Shown: positions 1 through 11,108, counted from the stretch's first letter. The stretch: 64,000 nucleotides of DNA from Adineta vaga (GCA_021613535.1 CP075494.1:9424001-9488000), one strand, 5' to 3'. The notes: generated from the sequence alone by a model not told the origin. Program-made: numbers and translations.

Positions 1-587
1 AACAAAAGATAATTCATTGTTAACACCGACAATATGTTCTACATATTTATCCGGTGGTGAAATTAGTAATGAAACATCGAAAAAACGTATTAAAAATGAT
101 AGCGATGCAGCAAAAGCCAATGCTAAAACCAGTATGGAACTTGATCAACAATTAACAGAATTAAAAAACAAATATTTAACAGTAAGATTATTCATAAAAA
201 TAGTAGGCGAAAGTTGTCGTTGTTTTATTTCTATAGAAAATTGCTGGACCATTAGCAACATTAGAAGCTTTAAAACTTATTATTGAAAAACAAACGAATG
301 AAAAAACTGACTTAGAAAATGAAATCAATAAACTTAAACAATTATATGAAGAATATAGTCAATATGATGAATATTCAACAAAAATGTTAGAAAATATTAA
401 AATTCTTAATCAAACACAATTAGCTGTATTAAAACATGAATCAATTACTGATTCTTCTATCTCCAATGATAACAATATTGATATTGATCAATTCGAAAAT
501 CTATCTACTTTATTATTTCATAAAATCTTGCATTTACCTTTAGTTGATATGAAAGCTAAACATTTACATAAACCAGAAAAGAAATAA
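1..587 (+). CDS. 3' end of an unidentified coiled-coil protein (partial)
   Basis: The gene enters from the left edge. The reading frame is open from base 2 to an intron with donor GTAAGA at about 181 and an acceptor CTATAG near 236, then continues in frame to TAA at 585-587. The joined fragment is about 175 residues, rich in Lys, Glu, Leu and Asn. It has a long heptad-like stretch (KLIIEKQTNEKTDLENEINK...) and a short basic end (HKPEKK). No catalytic motif or membrane segment is visible and I do not recognise the family. A polyadenylation signal AATAAA follows at 614-619, 27 nt past the stop, which supports a real 3' end. The next gene converges on it with about 180 bp between stops. Confidence 0.6.
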
Positions 588-766
588 AATGTACATACTT
601 TCTTTGCTATATAAATAAAGTCTATTCTATGAGAATTTCATTTAATTTTTGCTACTAAATATTTTAAAACCGATTTATATATTTATTTGATCACTGTATA
701 AAAGAAAAGAAAACAAAGACAAAAATAGAAGAAAGAAAGAAAAGATTCTCAACAACCCATTTCCGA

Positions 767-3042
767 CTAGATCGCTAGAATAGATAAGAATATTATTAAG
801 AAAATTAATATTGACGATTTGGACGAACAATTTTTCTGAGCAATTGATTGAGTTGTAACTAACGTCGATAGAATATTACGTTTTGCTAGAACAAAAACAA
901 CTTTATTCTCTTTATCTTTTCATTCAAATATATAAAACCTACGTGATTCATTCTCATTAGTACTAATAAAGGTCGGAGATGTAGACAAATTCATCACTGA
1001 TGATGAAGGTCGATGTTCTGTTATATGTTTGATTTGCTTCACTGATTGAGTTGATTCTAAAAATAAATTATACATTTAGATTATCAAGGTTTATTATGAA
1101 TGAGATGTCTACAAACCTTTAAGTACAAATTCAGCATGATTAACACCTACTGAATTTCTTGCTCGACAAACATATGGACCAAATAATGATGGATGATTTA
1201 ACTACGCGAGCGAGAAAAGAGAAAGGCATGTAAAATAAGAGATTTTCAATTGAGAAAATCAAATTATCTCATACATAAATCGTCACTGTTATTTGTCTGC
1301 ATGTTTGATTAACAAATTCTTCGAATTTCTCTTTCAATCCTTTCTTAATTGGTACAGCTTTTTTCGGTCGAAAAACATCAAATATTGTTGGTGCTGGTAT
1401 TGAACAAGCTTGACATGTAATCGTTGCTGAATCATACAAACGGAAATAAGACAAATGAAACGGAACTGTAACCATTGGTTTATCTAAATTTTTTTCTTCT
1501 GTATATACAGGATGTTAATGAATAAGAAAACTATGACTTACATTTCACATCAAGAAGAAATTGTCGATTGACAGTACTTAATGTATTAGTTGCTGAACAA
1601 TCGACTCGACCAGAATCAAACCGTGACACATTACGTAAGATAAGAATGCTTTCATTTCTACCCTCAACTATAAAGAAGATAGATATGTGTGTGACAGGAT
1701 GTCAATTCATTCTTTATTCTTCAACATACCCAATGCAACTATTCCTGGCCTCGATAAACCATTGACATGCCAAAGAATCAATGGTGCTGGATGACCAGTA
1801 GCTACACATGAGAATTCTGCATCACGACCTTCACGAACTGTCATATGCATATGTTCAGGCGTATGTGAAATAATTCGTGGTGGTACTAGAAATGAAATTA
1901 CTATTGTTAGTTCGAATCATAATTTAATGTTTATTACTGTCAAAATAAGCAATTGCTAAGGTGTGTATGTCATACTTGAAAAACAATTAGCTTCGATGTA
2001 TCTATTGAATGAACAGCTGGTTTTGTATTCTAGAGGTAAGTAACCCTTATTGACACCGAATGGGCGTGTGAACTCATGCTGATTGACAAGAATAAAAAAA
2101 GAAGAAGGGAGAAAGAAGAATAGATTCAATGAAGTGAACAATCATCATCTAGCAGAATAACAAATTAAACAAGAAATCATCAAAAATATATACTTTCTTT
2201 TCTTTTCTTTTCTTTTCATACAAAATTTTGTCCGAAACGGAAACTATGTATAACATCTGATGAAGGTGTTAGATCATTTGAAAAATGTCAAATCTATTTC
2301 TTTTCTATTTATCTATGTCTGATGAGACCTCCTGTTGAACAAAAGAAGAAAGAGTAGGAGGGACAATGCAAACAGACATGTATACATACATCAGATCCAA
2401 ATGTAAACGTCTAAAGACGGATTGTTTTTGTCTCTTTTTCTTCTTATACGTATTAACAACGCTCGAAAGATGAGAGAAAGAGAAGGTCAGTCAACATACA
2501 CCTCAGATAGCTGTTTGCTTTGTTAAAATAAGGATCAAAACAAAGATATGATCGTATAAAAACATACATTATCGCTTTGAAAGAAAAACAATACTTACTA
2601 AGTACATCAAGTAAAATTTCATTCAATGTAATATCACCTTGTACACATCGATATAAACCATGATCATGTTCTTCAATATTGGCAAGACGTAAGATTCGTT
2701 CTTGTTGATCATTATTATCCGATGCAATAATACTTAAACGAGAATCTCGTACTGTTATTACCGAATCAAGACTAACAATATCTGCTTGATCATCACGAAT
2801 CCAGACGATCTAAATGAACACAATATCGTTCATGCTGAGTTTATATACATACACATTCATTATCTCTGATGTCATTATTGTTATAAACTCTCAGTGGGAA
2901 ACTATTTTTCCATTCAAATAAAAGAAATCAACACACTTTTTCTTATTTTTATATTTACCTTTGCAGAATTTCTTGAATCGAGATTTTGATTAGCGTTCGA
3001 ACAAGGTAATTCAACAGTACTAGATAGAACTGCTTGAACCTT
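767..3042 (-). CDS. Three-Ig-domain, probably GPI-anchored cell adhesion protein (lachesin/IgLON-like); first exon not found
   Basis: Eight exons can be joined in frame: 3042-2959, 2809-2600, 1885-1730, 1667-1542, 1498-1275, 1201-1117, 1056-943 and 885-767. Domain 1 starts with VELPC and ends DHGLYRCVQG. Domain 2 has EFSCVATGHPAP and DSGRVDCSATN. Domain 3 has ATITCQACSIPAP and GPYVCRARNSVG. These are the paired cysteines, and in two domains the D-x-G-x-Y/V-x-C signature, of I-set and V-set Ig folds. The last exon gives a short hydrophilic linker and a hydrophobic tail (SSILIFLIIFLSILAI, then stop), as in a GPI-attachment signal. Three Ig domains plus a GPI tail is the plan of lachesin and IgLON neuronal adhesion proteins. 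The signal-peptide exon must lie upstream of 3042 but I could not identify it. The 714-bp intron between domains 1 and 2 is much longer than the others. Confidence 0.75.
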
Positions 3043-5940
3043 CTAATTGGTATGATGGATGGAATTGTTCAATTAGAAGAATAAGAATGACAATCGACAA
3101 CATACGATTGAAATAGGTTATTATCGCGTTTGGATAGACATAGAAATGAATTTTTTGACAACGGAAGTTCTTCTCTGCACAGAAGAAAACGGCTCTCTGT
3201 CTTTCTCGTTTTTTTCTCTGTGTCTCTTTTTTATTCTTTTGTATATGTGAATTGTATGAAGAGAAAAGAAATCAAGTTGATTTGTTTCAAGTGGGAAGAG
3301 GATAACTTTTGCTTTTTTTTCTCTCTCTTTCTCTCTCTCTCTCTCGCTATACATTAGAAGAAAGAGAGAGAGAGGAGAGAAGAAAAGAAGAAACATATTC
3401 TTCTCTGTTTTTTAATGACAGCATCAGAGACTATTAATTCTTCTGTTGTTCATCAAACTGGTTTTCAAAAGCTCGTTACTTTTCACAGAAGTAAACGATG
3501 AGTTCATTAAAAAAAACAAAGAGCGATATGTTTCTGTTTTCAATTAAATGATTAATGAGCCTGATTTCATGATAAGTATCCGACATGAAGACATACATGT
3601 TCACGGACAGTTTAACATGATGTTTAGTTTGACTTGACTTGGATCAGCATTTTATGAGTAATTGATTTTCAAAGTTTCTTTCTCTCTCTGTTGTCGTGTC
3701 GATGTATATAATTCCAATTTGTTGAATGTGTAGAGATGGCGGCGACTAGGACGGAAACTTAATGCAAATAGTGATGACTATGGGGACGAGCTAATGAGAA
3801 CGCGTACAGACGGACCAAAGCATACTACTGCTACTTAAATGGACTTAACGAGAAAGATTGACAAACAAAAAAAATGGGTGGAGACAATATGAGAATTGAC
3901 TTTTCTTTTTTCAAGAATAAGTACCATCTGTACAAACGATTATTTTTGTTCAAGATATCAATTTAGAATCGACACTTATGTCATTAAATCGTTTTGAGTT
4001 AATTTCACGTATGTGTCATCGATCTGATCGATGAATAATATATGAATAGAAAATGAAAAGTCTTTCATTCTAAATGAGCCGTTGCAAAAGAAAGCGAACT
4101 TTGACATTGACATAGCACATGTGAAGACGATTTTAAGCTGACGCAATCTATCAAATTAGCAATCATTAATGACAGAAGTATTTTTCTAACCTTGAAATGA
4201 AAACAATGACCCATTGTCTTGTCTTTTCCTATGTCTTGCGCATCTGTCTTTGTAGAAAATCTCTAACTTGTGTTCTTTTTCAATCACATGAGAATATATC
4301 ATTGAAGTGAATAGAACTTTTTTTTATGTAATACTTCATCGTAATGATTCACGTTTGATTAGACACACACACACACGTAGTGTAGTAATTTAATTCGCCG
4401 CTTGCTCTTGTCTTAGGAACAAATATTTCATCTATTGTGCTTCAATAAGTTCATATATGTGCTTGATAGAAAGAACTGTTTCATTCGAGATCTTAATATC
4501 ACACATGATAAGTGTGCACTCGAGTAGAAAAAAAATGAAGAAGAAAAGTATAAATTGATCGGATACCTAACAAATGCCTATTATCCTGCTACACACACAC
4601 TATTTGATGCTCATTTTCTTTCCTTTCAATTTCCCTCTTCAGCTAGTAATTAAACAAAAATAGAAATTGTATGAATATATGTGTCAGGTAAAGAATCATC
4701 GATAATTAGAATGTCTGTTGATGGAAATAGTGTATTGAATGTAAAAAGACAATTGTTAATAATCTTAATGCGGCTGTTCGCATCAATACAATTAACAAAT
4801 GAGTTTCTTTTCTTAACGAAAAAAAATCTCACTATATCACTTGCATCATCTATTAGAAAAAAAAAGACTAAGATTGATTATTTTCATATAGAGATTATTA
4901 TTATTGTTGTTCTCATATTACATTCTTTTGTGACCAACTGTTAGTAGATGATTTTCATAAACAATCAATAAATAGTTATCATCATCATCATCTGTCTGAC
5001 ATAATCAGACAGATTGCATGATAGTCTCCATATAGATATATAATCCTTTTCTTTGATTCAATGGAAAATAATTGTGATAAATTTCACTTATTTGCAAATT
5101 GTTCTGTTACGTGTTGGTTGATTTTAGTTGAACGAATATAACCTTCAATGTCAATCTTATCAAGTAGACATTGAAAAGTATCGAAGCAGAGCGTTGAAAT
5201 CAAGTCTATTTCTAAAAATAGAGTCGTTTAAAAAAGAAGCATGAATTATTCATATACTCCAACAGAGATTTATATTAAAACGAGAAATTTTGTCCTTGAA
5301 TATGGATGAATCAATGAAAAACAAATTCTCAATGTTATTTTTATGTAAATTTCTAATGTATCTAACTAGATTTCAACTTTCAGAAACAGATCTCATTAGA
5401 TCTATTAACAATACTAGTCTATTCTCTCTATATATATTTTTCTAGTGAGAAAACTTTTACATTAACATATATTGTATATACAGTGTTGTTGACATTTACC
5501 AATTTACACGCATGTCTTCAACTATAGTGTTGATTCTCGAAATATTACAAATTCTGCGTAATTAATGATGACATATAAAGTTAAATGAGAGATAACTGAT
5601 TAGATTATAATGAATAAGTACGAGAAGTAAAACTTTCTTTTCTTCTTCATTTTTATTATGAAACTCATGTGGTTAGGATGAATCTATATAAATCTAATAG
5701 AATGTCATTTGATAATTTCATTCAAGGCAAATAAATTTGCCTTAATTTTGATGAAAATCAAAGAAGATTAGTTGTCATGAAATATTCTCTTTTTCTTCTT
5801 GATCGTCACAATTAGATATATATTACAAAAATCTGAATATAACAGATCGTTTTTTATTTTAAATTTTCATACTAGAACATGAAGAGAGACAGAAAAAAGA
5901 TATTGATTAGAATTATCTAATAGAATAAATTTTCATATCG
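3043..5940. other. Non-coding stretch, likely 5' intron or promoter of the Ig gene
   Basis: No conserved protein is visible on either strand. Open frames here are low-complexity (Ser/Phe or Arg/Glu/Lys runs) and AT-rich. A CT tract at 3321-3345 followed by a GA tract at about 3358-3381 forms an inverted repeat. A CA repeat lies at about 4365-4376. The missing signal-peptide exon of the Ig gene may be in here. Confidence 0.5.
3321..3381. repeat. CT/GA inverted microsatellite
   Basis: A 25-nt CT-rich tract is followed, after a loop of about 12 nt, by a GA-rich tract of similar length. The two can pair as a hairpin, or the pure purine/pyrimidine strand could form a triplex. Confidence 0.7.
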
Positions 5941-6227
5941 TCAATCATTGCTGCATTTGCATGAACCTGTTGGACATTTACAGTCAGTACATGTACATTT
6001 GTCATTACCACATCCTTTTTCTATAATAAAATTAAAATAATAGTTTATTTAAATGGTAGAAAAAAGACTTACTCGATTGATTGCATTGACAACTTGAATC
6101 ACATGGACAAGTGCCTGATTTAGTACAATCATCTTTGCATGAACATTTTCCAACTAAATAATACCATAAATTAATAAAATGAATACATCAGAAACGATAA
6201 TTATTTACCTTGACAACTGCACGGCAT
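5941..6227 (-). CDS. Metallothionein, copy 1
   Basis: Three exons, 6227-6209, 6153-6073 and 6020-5941, join with good GT-AG sites to a 59-residue protein beginning MPCSCQVGKCSC and ending TGSCKCSND. It has 16 cysteines, mostly as C-x-C, C-x2-C and C-x3-C, and no aromatic residues, which is the hallmark of a metallothionein: a small cytosolic protein that binds Zn, Cu or Cd through thiolates. The cysteines fall into two groups separated by a short Asn/Gln/Lys linker, suggesting two metal clusters. The first intron follows codon 6, the same place as in copy 2. A TATA box (TATAAA, minus strand, 6301-6306) lies 75 bp before the ATG. Upstream are two GCACCCC elements, one within TGCACCC, which fits the TGCRCNC core of metal response elements. 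Confidence 0.9.
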
Positions 6228-6300
6228 TGTAATGTATTTGACGAAGTGATACTTTATTAGTAGACGTAAGATTAGTAAATTATTTTCGATTTTTCCACTA

Positions 6301-6391
6301 TTTATATACCCATACGGCCAGAAAAATAATATCTGTCTATAAAAGGAAGATGGGGGTGCCGATTAACAGAATACGAAAAATAGGGGGTGCA
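6301..6391 (-). promoter_or_regulatory. Promoter of metallothionein copy 1: TATA box and candidate metal response elements
   Basis: On the minus strand, TATAAA is at 6301-6306. GCACCCC occurs at 6353-6359 and 6384-6390. The second lies within TGCACCC (6385-6391), an exact match to the TGCRCNC core recognised by MTF-1 in animals. That MTF-1 acts here is inference. Confidence 0.55.
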
Positions 6392-6816
6392 TCATACGTC
6401 CGAAACGTCATTCTTTATGTTCTTAGAGAAGTAGAAAAAAAATTGTTTACGGACATTCTGAACAGAATGACATATGTGTATTCATGTTGTGCTTGTCACA
6501 TGTTACAATTCATATATTCGATTGATATTTTTTAAACCTTGATATAAATCCTATGATACGAACTAACTAATATTCTTTATTTCATAAATCTTGCTTTCAA
6601 AGTAAGATATGCAATATAAATGCTTGAAATTAAAAGAACATTATTCTACTTGTTCATTAAACACAAAAGATGTTATGATTATGAACAATCTAGTTGACTG
6701 ATTTTAATGGAAATAATTTTTCTTTACCTTGAATTAAAACTTATATTATTCCTTGAGTCAAAGAACAATACGGTCAGTAAATTATATTCGACATTCGAAT
6801 CTATGGCTTTATTCAT

Positions 6817-6832
6817 ATATATATATATATAT
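6817..6832. repeat. AT dinucleotide repeat in the 3' flank of metallothionein copy 2
   Basis: A short run of alternating A and T just downstream of copy 2, outside the homology shared with the decayed copy 3. Confidence 0.6.
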
Positions 6833-6911
6833 ACATCAAAACACAGAAATTACGAAAAAGAAACAGTTTATGACAGCATTCACTTTGAAATACAATTGGC
6901 ATTTGGGATGA

Positions 6912-7212
6912 TCATTGACCACATGTACATTTTCCTGTTGGACATTGACAATTTTCACATTTACATCCTTCTTTACCACAACCTTGATCTAATCAATACA
7001 AAACAAATAGAGATCATCATAAGCATACTCTTCGAAAAATATTTACTAGATTGATGGCAATTTGTACAATTGGTATCACATGAACAGCTGCCTGTTTTCA
7101 GACAATCTTCTTTGCATCCACATTTTCCAGCTAGAGAAATACAAAGCAGATATTGCAAAGAAAAAAAATCATTTGTGAAATAGTAACACCTACCTTCACA
7201 TCGGCACGGCAT
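6912..7212 (-). CDS. Metallothionein, copy 2
   Basis: Exons 7212-7194, 7130-7047 and 6988-6912 join in frame to 59 residues, beginning MPCRCEAGKCGC and ending PTGKCTCGQ, with 16 cysteines in nearly the same spacing as copy 1. The exon 1 length (19 nt) and intron phases are identical, so the two are tandem duplicates about 700 bp apart on the same strand. Identity outside the cysteines is only moderate, so the duplication is not recent. One cysteine near the linker is displaced (NCTNCH here, SCQCNQ in copy 1). TATAAA is at 7294-7299 on the minus strand, 82 bp before the ATG. One GCACCCC element is at 7349-7355. The expected role is metal buffering and oxidative-stress protection in the cytosol. 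Confidence 0.9.
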
Positions 7213-7293
7213 AGTTTTTCAATAGAAGAAGAAGAGTTGTAGTTGATCGAGTGAGAAGAGTTTTTGATGATTTAGTTAGAAAATGTTGCATTA

Positions 7294-7355
7294 TTTATAG
7301 GTCAAACGAACAACGTAGATACGTAACTGAAACGGGGGAGCCATAACAGGGGTGC
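7294..7355 (-). promoter_or_regulatory. Promoter of metallothionein copy 2
   Basis: TATAAA is at 7294-7299 and GCACCCC at 7349-7355, both read on the minus strand. I found no exact TGCRCNC core; the nearest is TGCACCT slightly further upstream. Confidence 0.5.
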
Positions 7356-7441
7356 TTGTTTTATCAGAGAAAACATGAGGTGCATCGTCTTTCTTGTGAA
7401 AAGTATCACTACTGATAAGATATGATTCTAGTCAAGAAATC

Positions 7442-8640
7442 TATTTTTATACTTCACTAATCATCACGAGAAAACGATTGCGCTTTACGTCAAGAGTAAA
7501 TGCAATAGTAAATTTTTAAGTTTTGAGACAATTAATATTGATGAAAGTTATTCTTATTTCAAACTTGATAAGAAAAGTTTGTTCGAAAAGAAATGAACTG
7601 AAACTTGAATAAGTATTTAAACCTTATTTTTATCTAATCAAATGAATAATGAAAATTTTTATTAAAACCTCTAATTCTCTTCAATTATAATACAGAAACG
7701 CTAGTGCGTAATTTCTTCTGTATGATAAAATGATTGATGTAGCTATTTGTCGTTGTTCTTTTTGGTATTTATGGTGAACTCGAACAACAATCATCAATAG
7801 AGGTTCATCAAATGCCAATAGATTTACTAATACAATCGTATTACACTGGAATATTGAAGAAAATAAGAAAGTTCTCTATTCTTCATGATCACGTTTTCAA
7901 TCTCAATAATTCAATTCTTTATCAACTGTCTAATTCAATGGCGTCTCTTCCAGTTGTTTTAGATTTCTGTAGATTAAAAAAAGTAAGTTAAAGTATTGGA
8001 CGTATTGATCATTTTACTGATATTTTTTTTGTATCAACTAATAAATTCGGTTCTTCATGAATCGACAAAAATCAAATAAAGAATTTTATTTTACCATTCA
8101 TAGTTACTTTAAAAAACATTTGTATATTATTGTCGCGTACCTCGAAATCGACATTAATAATTTTATCTTCACTACTGAAATAATTGACAGACAATACTGA
8201 TATTTCCTATTTTTGAATGGCTACGTCACAACTGCGACGCATTTTAATCGTAATAGAAAACATGGGTAAGTTATTGTGATAGTTATTCCAATCGCTAATT
8301 TCGGTACGCCATGAATGAAATTAAGATCATTTTTCTTTTCGCTTTCTTTTTACTTTAAATCATAAATATCATTATGTAAACAAAGTACATTCTTTTCATC
8401 AAAAAAACACGAAGAACATATTTTCCATCTTTGAATATTGCAAACTGATTAGTTCATCTTCTATTCTCACCTAAAAAACAATAGTTTGATATGTATTTGG
8501 TATCTGAATTAAGAGTGTCTTTTTAACATTTAACAAAATGTTGCTCATAAAAATGAGACACATGTCAGTGTCAGTTCTCGTTCCATTACAAAACATTCTC
8601 TGTGTATCACTCTAACAAATCCACAATACTATCCGATCGG
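7442..8640. other. Spacer between metallothionein copies 2 and 3
   Basis: Mostly AT-rich, with no recognised gene. One stretch on the plus strand (about 7743-7990) stays open for some 80 codons, begins with a hydrophobic run (FVVVLFGIYG) and meets a strong donor-like AAAGTAAGTT at its end. I see no ATG in frame and no following exon, so I do not call it a gene. Confidence 0.4.
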
Positions 8641-8689
8641 AAAGAGGAAACACTCTATGTTTAAGTTTCAAATTTTAATCTCGACTTTC

Positions 8690-9070
8690 AAATACGTGAA
8701 AACACAGAAACAACAGAAAAAAATAGTTTATTGCAGCATTTTGTTTGAAATACAACTAGTATACACGAACAGCTGCTTGTTTTCAGACAATCTTCTTTGC
8801 ATCCACATTTTCCAGCTAGAAAAACACAAAGCACAGATTATAAAGAAAGGATTGACTCTGAGATGATACAACTCACCTTCACAGTAACAAGGCCTAGTTT
8901 TTCAATAGAAGAAGAAAAGTTATTGGTGATATAGTTTAGAAGATGATGTATTATTTATAGATCGAATAAACAACGTGGATGAGCGCATGCATCTGCTTTA
9001 TCATTGTTTATCGTTTTCCTTGTGAGAAACATGACTACCGCCAAGATATGGTCCTACTCAAGAAATTTTT
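8690..9070 (-). pseudogene. Decayed third metallothionein copy
   Basis: This stretch matches copy 2 from its 3' flank (about 6835-6900) through exon 2 and exon 1 to the promoter and beyond (about 7440), but it is broken. The bases matching the start codon (8893-8895, minus strand) read AGG instead of ATG. The sequence jumps from the 3' flank straight into the middle of exon 2 at about 8758-8768, so exon 3, intron 2 and part of exon 2 are deleted. The remaining exon 2 piece still encodes AGKCGCKEDCLKTSS. The TATA box (8954-8959) is intact and a TGCRCNC-type core (TGCGCTC, 8981-8987, minus strand) is present, but the GCACCCC element of the intact copies is missing. It may still be transcribed but cannot make a full metallothionein. 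Confidence 0.75.
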
Positions 9071-9276
9071 TACAAAGAGAAGTACGTTATTTCGAATGTA
9101 TTTTTAACAAATATTTTATTTCTTTTAAATCATGTTTTTTGTTATAAAACAAAACAAGTATAGAATGAAAACGTTTCCCATGGTCATAAAAAGCTAACTA
9201 ACATAACAATGTAAAAGAAAAACGGATGAATAAGTAAAACAATAAATGTTGAAAGTTACACATTCTGCATATTTAT

Positions 9277-9459
9277 CTATTCATTTGTTTGTCGTTGATT
9301 GCGTGGATTACTTGCTTGTACGTAATGATACGCAACGACTAGTAAGAAGACAACAACACCAAGTATATTGGCACCGATACCCAAAATCTAATAAACAGTA
9401 AATTAAAATCACAATTAAAGATTAGAATATACTCTTACTTGGTCACTTTCTCGAGCCAT
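9277..9459 (-). CDS. OST4: Oligosaccharyltransferase subunit OST4
   Basis: A 43-residue protein from two exons, 9459-9439 (MARESDQ) and 9387-9277, the latter starting ILGIGANILGVVVFLLVVAY. It is a single membrane helix followed by YHYVQASNPRNQ. The helix sequence with the (L/V)YHY end and polar Asn/Pro tail is the OST4 signature. This mini-protein holds the catalytic STT3 subunit together with the other subunits of the complex that transfers glycans to Asn in the ER membrane. The length fits the family (about 35-45). An acceptor-like TTTTTTAG lies about 40 nt before the ATG at 9500, so the 5' leader is probably spliced or trans-spliced. It lies head to head with the p23 gene, about 480 bp apart. 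Confidence 0.85.
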
Positions 9460-9941
9460 GAAAACAATATTTTGTACTAATTTGCCGAAATCCGATATCT
9501 AAAAAAGAAGACCAGAGATAAATGTGTTTGAATGAATAAATAAAATTCAAAAGAGATGGTATGTTCAATTTTAATTAGAAAGAAAAGAAATTCCATGAAG
9601 TTTATTGAGTATCGATATCGATACGTAGCACGAAAAGTATTCGTCATAGAGTTAACCATCAGCAAACAAACGAATAAATCAACGAATCATTGCCATGACA
9701 CGATGACTTTTTAATTATTTAATAAATAAATTGAAAATATTACAAATAAATATGAATTTAAAAATGAAGGTAATGAAAATTATCACGATGGAAAAATAAT
9801 GGCGTTCATATTGAGGTCGCTACGATCAATGTAATTGACATTTAAAAAAAAACAAACAAGTCCCCCATCAATTACTTCCTTGCGCTGCCTCAGTGTAGAA
9901 CGTTTGCTACTATCTCATCACTCATTATAATCGATTCGATC
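9460..9941. other. Shared upstream region of OST4 (-) and p23 (+)
   Basis: A divergent intergenic region of 482 bp. It holds an acceptor-like site for the OST4 leader near 9500 and otherwise AT-rich sequence. No clear TATA box for either gene. Confidence 0.4.
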
Positions 9942-10697
9942 ATGCCTGAACAAACCCAAATTCCAAGTATTCGTTGGGCTCAACAACGTGAACATGTTCT
10001 TTTAACTGTCACTGTACCTGATCTTGAAAAAGTCGATGTTAAATTCGAAGAAAATTCCGTCTCTTTTCAAGGTCAATCAGGATCAAAAAATGCTAAAGAT
10101 AAAACAAATTATGCAGTCAAAATCGATTTATATGAAAAAATTGATCCAGAAACAAGTAAATTTGAGAATGTTGGTCAAAAATTTTGGCGTTTATTATTGA
10201 AGAAAAAAGATGCCTCAGTCAGCTTTTGGCCACGTTTAACAAAAGAGAAAGCACGTTTACATTGGTTACAAACTGATTTTGATCATTGGAAAGATGAAGA
10301 TGAAAGTGATGAGGAAAAACCTGGTTTTGGTGGTAATTTTCAAGATATGTTTTCCGGAGGTAAGAAATAATTATCTTATTATCATTATTCATTCATTTAC
10401 TTAGGTATGGGTGGCATGCCAGGTATGGGTGGAATGCCAGGTATGGGCGGCATGCCAGGCATGGGCGGCATGCCAGGCATGGGTGGCATGCCAGGTATGA
10501 TGGGTGGAATGCCAGGTATGGATATGGGTGATGGTTCTGATGAAGAGGAAGGTGATTCAGATGATGAAGAAGGATCACCAATAACAGGTGAATCCGGTGA
10601 TAGTAATCAGAATAAACAAGAATCGAACAAATCAAAGAGTGAACCGGTTTCATCAACAGACGATCAAGGATCAGCTGCCAAGGAACAATCGGCATAA
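9942..10697 (+). CDS. p23-family Hsp90 co-chaperone with Gly-Met-Pro repeat tail
   Basis: Exon 1 is 9942-10359 and exon 2 is 10405-10697, split by a 45-nt intron within a Gly codon; the product is 236 residues. Residues 1-115 form a CS domain: RWAQQREHVLLTVTVPDLEKVDVKF, then a core with WRLLLKKKD and the p23 signature SFWPRLTKEKARLHWLQTDF, followed by the acidic WKDEDESDEE. p23 binds the ATP-bound Hsp90 N-domain and slows client release; the vertebrate protein also has prostaglandin E synthase activity. The tail holds six MPGM units joined mainly by GG, then an acidic DEEEGDSDDEEG stretch and a Ser/Lys/Gln-rich end. This tail is longer than in human p23 (160 residues); Gly-Met-rich tails occur in plant p23 and in Hsp70 and Hip co-chaperones. 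Confidence 0.88.
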
Positions 10698-11108
10698 ACT
10701 GCTTTTTCTCTTGTTTCATCGTTTTCTTTCTAATATTGTCCGTCCATAGGTATAATCGTTACTGTTGATTTTTCATGTTCTTTTATTGTTCCATGGTTGT
10801 GATATTCCGAATGTAAAACTAACATCATTAAACAAGAACAGCAATTATAATACACCATCTTTGTCTGAACTTTATTATTTCATTACAATTAGTAGTAGTT
10901 CTCGTATTCCTATATCAGTCATTGAAGTTTATTTTATTTGATAGTCGATATATACATGACTTTTCTTCGAATTAGTGATATTTTTTAGCCTTGAAGAGTT
11001 CTTTACGAAAGAACAAACTTTAACAGACTACTTCAAAAGTAACATTGATGTTTTATTTTTATTTAAATAACCTTGAAAACGATTTCTTTCTATGTCTGTA
11101 GATAAAAT
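10698..11108. other. Spacer between p23 and the DJ-1/PfpI gene
   Basis: AT-rich with no gene seen. A pyrimidine-rich acceptor (TTTCTATGTCTGTAG) ends at about 11101, 7 nt before the next ATG, so the next message probably has a spliced leader. Confidence 0.45.

Noticed and set aside
6350-6535. Open frame MGVPINRIRK on the plus strand upstream of metallothionein copy 1
   Set aside because: It overlies the promoter and GCACCCC elements of copy 1, has no recognised motif and runs against the gene.
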